A stretch of 45,959 bases of DNA, taken from assembly GCA_033763435.1 (NCBI GenBank), contig JANRKN010000014.1, positions 1 through 45,959 of the forward strand, written 5' to 3'. The notes beneath the pieces were generated by a model. That model did no database searches. It was not told the origin of the DNA and saw only the letters and a program-made list of their open reading frames with translations. How positions within the stretch are numbered: position 1 is the first letter of the stretch; each line of letters starts with the position of its first letter. Positions 38,121 to 43,574 of this stretch are shown here, piece after piece. The position numbers and the translations under genes are program-made. The DNA is from JANRKN01 sp033763435 (GTDB lineage: Bacteria; Planctomycetota; Phycisphaerae; Phycisphaerales; UBA1924).

Positions 38121-38237
38121 CCCGTCCGTAATCCAAACTCTTGGCCAAAGTTCCGTTGCGGGCTGTCGTCAGCCCCCGCGGGGCGGGCCGGGCTCGGTAC
38201 GCTCTTCCCCTCGCTCACGAGCTTTGGAGAGACCTGA

Positions 38238-39572
38238 ATGATCGTCCGCGCGCCGCTCGTTTCGGCTTTGGTCCTGTCGCTGGCTGCGAGTCTCACCGCG
38301 TCGTTGGGCGCGTGCGCCTCGGCGCCCGAGAGTGCGCAGCACGCCGACCGCGCGCCCGCGGGCGTGATCTTCCTCCATCCCGACGGCAGCGGCGCGAACA
38401 TGTGGGGCGCCACGCGCATGCTCTACGCCGGACCCGATGGCGACTTGAACTGGGACAAGCTCTCCGTCATCGGCCTCTATCGCGGGCACCTGCGCGATGC
38501 GCTCGCCGCTTCCAGCAACGCGGGCGGCACGATCCACGCCTACGGCCTCAAGGCGGGAGAAACGTCCTTCGGCAACGACAACGGCGCGCCCCTGATGCGG
38601 GATGGCCAGCCCGCGATCTCCATCGCGCGCGAAGCGATCAGCCGCGGGCATCCCGTCGGCATCGTCTCGACCGCCGCGGTCGTTGACGCGGGCACGGGCA
38701 CGTTCCTTGCCTCCACCTCGTCCCGCAAGAACTACACCGAGATCGCGGCGCAGATGCTCGAGGCCGGGCCGGCCGTCCTGCTGGGCGGGGGCGAGCAGTT
38801 CTTCTTGCCCAAGGGCGCGCAGGGCCGGCACGGGCCGGGCGAGCGCGAGGACGGGCGCGATCTGATCAAGCTGGCCCGCGAGCGCGGCTACACGGTGGTC
38901 TACAGCGCCGAGGAACTCGCGCGGGTCCCCGCGGGCACACGCAAGCTGCTGGGCCTGTTTGCCTCGAACGACACGTTCCTGGACAAGACGGAAGAGAAGC
39001 AGAAGAGCGAGGGCACGCCCGACACCGTGCCCGGCGCGCCGACGTACGCGCAGATGATTCGTGCGGCGCTGGACGTCCTCTCGGCGATCCGGCCGGACTT
39101 CCTGCTGGTCGCCGAGGAAGAAGCGACCGACAACTTCGGGGGTGAGAACAACGCGCGGGCCGCGATGGCCGCCGCCAAGCGAGCCGACGACGGCATCGGC
39201 GTCGCGCGCGAGTTCGTCGCGAAGCACCCGCGCACGTTCCTGATGGTCGCGGCGGACTCAGACTGCGGCGGGATGCAGGTCTATGGCGAGCCCGACATGC
39301 CCGCCGACAAGCCCCTGCCGCCGCGCGATGAGAACGGCGCGCCGATGGACGGGCGCGAGGGCACGGGCACGCCGCCGTTCGTCGCGGCGCCCGATCGCGC
39401 GGGCAAGCGCCTGACCTTCGGCGTCGTCTGGGCGAGCGAGGGCGACGTGGCGGGCGCGGTGCTGGTGCGGGGCGAGGGCCACCGCGCGCGCGAGCTCATC
39501 ACGCCCAGCATGGACAACACGCGGATCTACGCCGCGATGCGGGCCGCGCTGTTCGGCGAGGCGCTGAAGTAA
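38238..39572 (+). CDS. Alkaline phosphatase superfamily lipoprotein with altered metal site
   Basis: 444 residues from ATG 38238, with TGGAGAG upstream. The lipoprotein signal ends in LGACAS. The fold is recognisable as PhoA-like: HPDGSGANM (Asp49, equivalent to PhoA Asp51), GIVSTAAVVDAGTGTFLAS, AQMLEAGPAVLLGGGEQFF, EEEATDNFGGENNARAA (Asp298) and TFLMVAADSDCGGM (Asp340). However, the three zinc-binding histidines of PhoA seem to be replaced: by Gly after TDNFG, by Ser in AADSDC, and by Asp in WASEGDVAG. A clear D-S-A nucleophile is also missing (ASSNAGGT instead). It may use another metal, act on another substrate or be a binding protein. It lies 100 bases downstream of the structured RNA and in opposite orientation to its presumed transcript. 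Confidence 0.8.
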   Translation: MIVRAPLVSALVLSLAASLTASLGACASAPESAQHADRAPAGVIFLHPDGSGANMWGATRMLYAGPDGDLNWDKLSVIGLYRGHLRDALAASSNAGGTIHAYGLKAGETSFGNDNGAPLMRDGQPAISIAREAISRGHPVGIVSTAAVVDAGTGTFLASTSSRKNYTEIAAQMLEAGPAVLLGGGEQFFLPKGAQGRHGPGEREDGRDLIKLARERGYTVVYSAEELARVPAGTRKLLGLFASNDTFLDKTEEKQKSEGTPDTVPGAPTYAQMIRAALDVLSAIRPDFLLVAEEEATDNFGGENNARAAMAAAKRADDGIGVAREFVAKHPRTFLMVAADSDCGGMQVYGEPDMPADKPLPPRDENGAPMDGREGTGTPPFVAAPDRAGKRLTFGVVWASEGDVAGAVLVRGEGHRARELITPSMDNTRIYAAMRAALFGEALK

Positions 39573-39591
39573 GGTCGCGCGAGATCCGGGC

Positions 39592-40731
39592 TCAGTCGTC
39601 GTCCTGCGCGACGCGCAGCTCGGTGACGATCAGGTCGTGGTCGCTGTATCGGCGCTTGAACTCGCGTGCATCGATGCCGCGCGAACGCTGGAACGCGGGG
39701 TTGACCGACTCGAACGCGCGCGAGGCAAACTCGGGCTGCTTGATCGGCACAAACGCGCGGTCGGTGGTTCCGCCGCGCCAGGTGGTGCTCACGCGCCCGG
39801 GGTTCAGGCCCGCGAACTGTGCGGCCGTCAGCGTTTCGTCCGCGGGCTCGACCTCGCTGGTGATGTTGAAGTCGCCGATGACGACGACGTCCTGATCGCC
39901 GAAGACCCGGCGCGTGTCGGGCAGGGCCTCGACGAGCGCGCGGGCCTCTTCGCCGCGGTGTGCGGCGAACTGGCCCTGATAGTCGGCCTTCATGTGCACC
40001 ATGACGAGCACGAAGTCGCTGCGCCCGGGCCCGGCGGAGAATTTCATCGCGTGGGGCGGACGGTTCCAGAGGGCCGAGTTCTGCGCGGAGCGCCGCGTGC
40101 CGTCGATCGGCAGCGCCCACGGGCGGTGCGTGCGCTCGTCCCAGGGCGTGCCGTCGGGCGCGAGCGCGCGGACGCGCGAGGTGTTCCACATCACGCCCGT
40201 GAGCTGGTCGCCCGTCGCGCGCCCGGGAAAGAGCACGTAGCGCCAGCGGGCGGGGGCGCCCGCGTTGAGCACGTCGATCACCGCCTCGATCTCGGGCGAG
40301 CGGATGGGCGTGCCGCGCTGGGTGGTGACGACTTCGGCCAGGCCCAGCACATCGACGTTGGCAAAGCGGATGACGTCGGCCAGGTCTTCCGGCGACTGCG
40401 CGACGTTCGAGGCCGGGCCGCTGCGGAGCGCGGGCTTGCCGAGCCATTCGATGTTCCACGCGCCGATGCGCAGGACGTCGTCGCTCGCGGAGGGAGTGGT
40501 TGGAGCCGAAGTGGAGGAGTCGGCGGTGGGGGAGCTTGTTCGCGTGCTCGCGGGCGCGCTGGTCTGCGGCGTGTTTGGCGGCGTGCTCTGCGCAGTCTGC
40601 GTCGCGGCGCCGGTCGGCGGTCGCGTGGAGAAGAAGTACGCCGCGGCGAGCAGCGCGGCCGCGCTCAGCAGGCCGCTGGCGGTCGTACGTCGGCGGAATC
40701 GGCGTCGGCGCCTTGGCATGTGCGTGATCAT
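39592..40731 (-). CDS. Exported endonuclease/exonuclease/phosphatase-family protein
   Basis: 379 residues from ATG 40731, which overlaps the pgeF stop. A basic start and a hydrophobic anchor (about 18-38) are followed by a Ser/Thr/Pro-rich linker of 45 residues and then the catalytic domain: IGAWNIEWLG (Asn metal ligand), LGLAEVV (Glu), VIGDFNI (the D-F-N signature) and RRYSDHDLI (Asp-His). These are the four hallmarks of the DNase I / exonuclease III superfamily, which cleaves nucleic acid or other phosphodiesters. An export signal points to an extracytoplasmic nuclease. Substrate unknown. Confidence 0.88.
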   Translation of the reverse strand: MITHMPRRRRRFRRRTTASGLLSAAALLAAAYFFSTRPPTGAATQTAQSTPPNTPQTSAPASTRTSSPTADSSTSAPTTPSASDDVLRIGAWNIEWLGKPALRSGPASNVAQSPEDLADVIRFANVDVLGLAEVVTTQRGTPIRSPEIEAVIDVLNAGAPARWRYVLFPGRATGDQLTGVMWNTSRVRALAPDGTPWDERTHRPWALPIDGTRRSAQNSALWNRPPHAMKFSAGPGRSDFVLVMVHMKADYQGQFAAHRGEEARALVEALPDTRRVFGDQDVVVIGDFNITSEVEPADETLTAAQFAGLNPGRVSTTWRGGTTDRAFVPIKQPEFASRAFESVNPAFQRSRGIDAREFKRRYSDHDLIVTELRVAQDDD

Positions 40732-41564
40732 GGGGTGGGTCGCTCCGCGGGTCCGATGACGCCGACCATGCGCCCGGTCACGCCGCGGTCGCGCCGATGG
40801 CTGAAAAACAGCCCAGGCTCGCCCACGGTGCAGCGCGCGAGCGACGTCGCGCGCACGCCGAGGGCCTCGCACTGCAGCAGCAGCGCGGCGGGGATGTCCG
40901 CGTGCGCCTTGCCGCTGGGCTGCCTGCGCGAGATGGGCGCCCGCGCGCCGAACGCGCGCTCAAACTCGGCGACGACCTCGGGCCCGATCTCAAAGTGCTC
41001 GGCCGAGATGCACGGGCCCACACACGCCTCGATCGGCGTGGATTCGCGCAGCAGTTCGCGCATCGCGCGGAGTGCCTCGGGCAGCACGCCCGAGACGACG
41101 CCCCGCCAGCCCGCGTGAACCGCCGCGACGACGCGCCCGCAGGCCGACCACGCGAGGATCGGCGCGCAGTCGGCGACGCGCACGGCCAGCAGCACGCGCG
41201 GGTCGTCGGTCACGATCGCATCCGCCTTGATGGTGCCCCAGTCGATGGTGGTGGAGTGGGCCTCGCGGTCAGCGGCGCGGACGAGGTGGACCGCAGCGCC
41301 GTGGACCTGATGGACCTGCACGAGCGCGCGGCGTGCGAGGTCGGCGCCGACGTGCGCTCCCAGCGCGCGCGCGAGCCTCGCGAAGTTCTCGGTGATGTTG
41401 GTCTTCGGGTCGCGCTCGATGCCCGCGGGCAGCTCGCCCGGATTGCCGAAGTTCAGCGAATCAAACGGCGGCGCCGAGACCCCGCCCACGCGCGTGGAGA
41501 ACGCGGCGGGCACGCGACCGCTGGTGGCGAAGAGCAGATGTGGTTCGTGACGGTCGGCGTCCAT
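40728..41564 (-). CDS. pgeF: Laccase-domain protein PgeF (YfiH family)
   Basis: 278 residues. Copper/zinc-binding family motifs are present: the histidine in VHQVHGAAV, DCAPI with the catalytic Cys, and HAGWRG. The family includes purine-nucleoside phosphorylase/peptidoglycan-editing factor PgeF (YfiH/YlmD). The end overlaps the nuclease gene by 4 bases. Family assignment is firm; which activity dominates is unclear. Confidence 0.9.
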   Translation of the reverse strand: MDADRHEPHLLFATSGRVPAAFSTRVGGVSAPPFDSLNFGNPGELPAGIERDPKTNITENFARLARALGAHVGADLARRALVQVHQVHGAAVHLVRAADREAHSTTIDWGTIKADAIVTDDPRVLLAVRVADCAPILAWSACGRVVAAVHAGWRGVVSGVLPEALRAMRELLRESTPIEACVGPCISAEHFEIGPEVVAEFERAFGARAPISRRQPSGKAHADIPAALLLQCEALGVRATSLARCTVGEPGLFFSHRRDRGVTGRMVGVIGPAERPTP

Positions 41565-41580
41565 GCCGGCGTTTCGTTCC

Positions 41581-42723
41581 TCACCCCACGTTCATGACGA
41601 CCTTGATCCCGTCGCCGCTCTGCATGAGCCTGAAGCCCTTGGCAAAGTCAGTCATCGGCACCTCGTGCGTGATGATCTCATCGAGTTCCAGGCGCCCGCC
41701 CAGCAGCAGCGATTCCATCTGGTACCAGGTGTCGAACATCTTTCGGCCGTTGATCCCCAGCACCGTCGCGGCCTTGAACACGATGTGATTCGTGAGGTCG
41801 AAGGTGAAGGGCATCGAGGGGATGCCCAGCAGCGCCGCGGTGCCGCCCATGCGCAGGGCCGTGAACCCGTCGTTGATCGCGCCGGGGTGGCCCGACATTT
41901 CCAGCAGCACGTCGGGCCCGTCGCCCCGCGTGGCCTTGCGGAGGTCCTTGATCCACTCGGGCGTGCCGAGGTGATGCGGGTGCGGGCCGCCCGTGGGCTC
42001 GCGCGGCGGCGGGGGCACGTACGTGTTGTACGCCTCCGTCGCGCCCAGCTTCTTCGCCAGCTCCAGCCGCTTGGCGTTCACGTCGGTGACGAAGATGCGG
42101 CTCGCGCCCGCGGCCTTGGCGACCGTGACCGCCATCAGCCCGATGATCCCCACGCCCGTGATCAGCACCGTCTTGGCGCTCACGTTCGCGGCCATCACCG
42201 TGTGCACCGCGTTGCCCAAAGGGTCCAACACCGCCGCGACCTTGTCGGGGATGCTCGCGTGCACGGGCCAGACGTTGTCCTCGGGCACGCAGACATACTC
42301 GGCAAAGCAGCCGTCGCGATCGACGCCCAGGATCTGCATGTTCTCGGCGATGTGCGCGTTGCCCGTCCGCGCGTTGTACCCGGTGCCGGGCGAGATGTGC
42401 CCCTCGGCGCTCACGCGAAGCCCGGGCGCAAAGCGCGTGACCGCGGCGCCGACCTTGACGATCTCGCCGACGAACTCGTGCCCGGTGATGATGCCGACCG
42501 GGATGCGCGAGGCGGCCCAGGCGTCCCACTCCCAGATGTGCCGGTCGGTGCCGCAGATCCCGACCTTGCGCACCTTGATCAGCACGTCGCGCGGCCCGGG
42601 CTCGGGGATCGGGCGCTGGGCGAGCTGCAGCTCGGGCCCGGCGTGGTGCTTGATCAGCGAGCGCATGACGCCCGCGGCCTGGGACGACTTGAGCGAAGCC
42701 TGCTGCGCATGCGCCGTGGTCAT
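41581..42723 (-). CDS. tdh: L-threonine 3-dehydrogenase-like zinc alcohol dehydrogenase lacking the structural zinc site
   Basis: 380 residues, longer than usual TDH (about 341), from ATG 42723. Family features: GICGTDRHIWEWDAW (catalytic-zinc Cys57), GHEF (His82, Glu83), VLDPLGNAVHT and ITGVGIIGLM for NAD. TDH oxidises L-threonine to 2-amino-3-ketobutyrate. Two oddities: the four structural-zinc cysteines of the GHIxCGHCxNC...C loop are replaced (GHISPGTGYNART and NAHIAEN), and a Pro/His-rich insert PPPPREPTGGPHPHHLG interrupts the Rossmann domain. The start is 22 residues longer than usual. The substrate could still be threonine, but a related polyol or alcohol is possible. A kbl gene is not adjacent. 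Confidence 0.85.
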   Translation of the reverse strand: MTTAHAQQASLKSSQAAGVMRSLIKHHAGPELQLAQRPIPEPGPRDVLIKVRKVGICGTDRHIWEWDAWAASRIPVGIITGHEFVGEIVKVGAAVTRFAPGLRVSAEGHISPGTGYNARTGNAHIAENMQILGVDRDGCFAEYVCVPEDNVWPVHASIPDKVAAVLDPLGNAVHTVMAANVSAKTVLITGVGIIGLMAVTVAKAAGASRIFVTDVNAKRLELAKKLGATEAYNTYVPPPPREPTGGPHPHHLGTPEWIKDLRKATRGDGPDVLLEMSGHPGAINDGFTALRMGGTAALLGIPSMPFTFDLTNHIVFKAATVLGINGRKMFDTWYQMESLLLGGRLELDEIITHEVPMTDFAKGFRLMQSGDGIKVVMNVG

Positions 42724-42891
42724 GCCCAAAGCATAACCGCCCGGGCCCAAAGCGCCCTCGCCGGGACATTCCCGGACCCGCGGAGGCCCAACCGCGCCGC
42801 CCGGGCTCACGCCGCGGCCCGCGGGCGCCGATGGTGGACCTGCGGGCGGACGGGCGCTAACCTCTTCTCCCGCAGTTTGGCGGTCCATGTT

Positions 42892-42974
42892 GGGCGTGTA
42901 CCGAAGTGGCCAAACGGGACAGACTGTAAATCTGTTGGCTTATGCCTTCGGAGGTTCGAATCCTCCCGCGCCCA
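42892..42974 (+). tRNA. tRNA-Tyr (anticodon GTA)
   Basis: An 83-base class II tRNA. The acceptor stem GGGCGTG pairs with CGCGCCC, with A74 as discriminator and no encoded CCA. The anticodon stem ACAGA/TCTGT closes the loop CTGTAAA, giving GTA at 42926-42928. The long variable arm ends before GGAGG-TTCGAAT-CCTCC, a perfect T arm. The extra arm plus GTA anticodon assigns bacterial tRNA-Tyr. Confidence 0.95.
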
Positions 42975-43079
42975 CTTTCACTGTCCCCCGCAGGCCCGGA
43001 CGCCCACAACCAAGGCGCCGCGCGCCCCGCGAGTTCGCCCCCCGGCGGGCCCTCAGGTGGCCTTGAGCTCGCGCCCGGC

Positions 43080-43466
43080 GTGCGGATCGACCCCGACAAG
43101 CTGGACGTCTCGTTCATCGCCTCGGCCGGGCCGGGAGGTCAGAACGTCAACAAGCGCGCGACGCGCTGCCAGCTCCGCGTGGCGCTCGCGGACCTGCCGG
43201 TGCACGACGCGATCCGGGCGCGGCTGGCCGAGATCGTGCCGCACTTGGTCACCGACGCGGGCGACGTGCTGATCGCCTCGGGCGAGCACCGCTCGCAGGA
43301 GCGCAACCGGGACGAGTGCCTGGAGCGCCTGCGCGACGCGCTGATCGCCGCGATGGCGCCCGTGAAGAAGCGCCGAAAGACCAAGCCGACCCGCGGCAGC
43401 AAAGAGCGCCGACTGAACGAGAAGAAGCGCCGGGGCGAGATCAAGCGCAACCGAAGGGCGGAGTGA
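43080..43466 (+). CDS. arfB: Peptidyl-tRNA hydrolase ArfB (ribosome rescue)
   Basis: 128 residues from GTG 43080. The GGQ motif SAGPGGQNVNKRATRCQL lies near residue 12, and the basic C-terminal tail (RRLNEKKRRGEIKRNRRAE) is the part that enters the mRNA channel of stalled ribosomes. ArfB (YaeJ) releases peptides from non-stop ribosomes. The frame is open back to 42942, inside the tRNA-Tyr gene, but starts there would overlap the tRNA; GTG 43080 gives the normal length. No clear ribosome site is visible. It could share transcription with tRNA-Tyr. Confidence 0.85.
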   Translation: MRIDPDKLDVSFIASAGPGGQNVNKRATRCQLRVALADLPVHDAIRARLAEIVPHLVTDAGDVLIASGEHRSQERNRDECLERLRDALIAAMAPVKKRRKTKPTRGSKERRLNEKKRRGEIKRNRRAE

Positions 43467-43474
43467 GCGCCCGC

Positions 43475-43548
43475 GCGAGTCGCCGGGGTGCCCCGACTCG
43501 CGAAGATGCGCAGCATCGACGCGCGTCGGGTGTTCGGCCCCACACCCG
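43475..43548. terminator. Hairpins between converging arfB and ileS
   Basis: Two GC-rich inverted repeats lie between the converging stops: GAGTC/GACTC with GGGG/CCCC at about 43480-43500, and CGGGTGT/ACACCCG at 43527-43548. Neither has a T-run, so termination would be weak or Rho-assisted. Confidence 0.3.
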
Positions 43549-43574
43549 GCCACTCACGATTCGCGCGTTCTCTC

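Larger units (their letters stand above)
37032..38130 (-). ncRNA. Large structured non-coding RNA locus, unknown class
   Basis: About 1.1 kb without a credible gene, but with a density of perfectly pairing stems that coding shadows cannot explain. From the terminator end, an array of nine hairpins sharing one 7-8-base loop (37117-37571) is followed by a second module of hairpins with TCTC/GAGA loops (37572-37951) and a three-way junction (37945-38014). Over a dozen TCTCTC/GAGAGA linkers punctuate it. The terminator reads on the minus strand, and AT-richer DNA at 38030-38150 could hold its promoter, so minus-strand transcription is my preference. Wobble pairs are divided between strands, and no -35/-10 pair is convincing. 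RNase P, tmRNA, SRP and 6S signatures are absent. The 5' end is a guess. Confidence 0.6.

Noticed and set aside
37032..38130. RNase P RNA, tmRNA, SRP RNA or 6S RNA
   Set aside because: None of the universally conserved signatures (such as the RNase P P4 core or the tmRNA tRNA-like end) is present.
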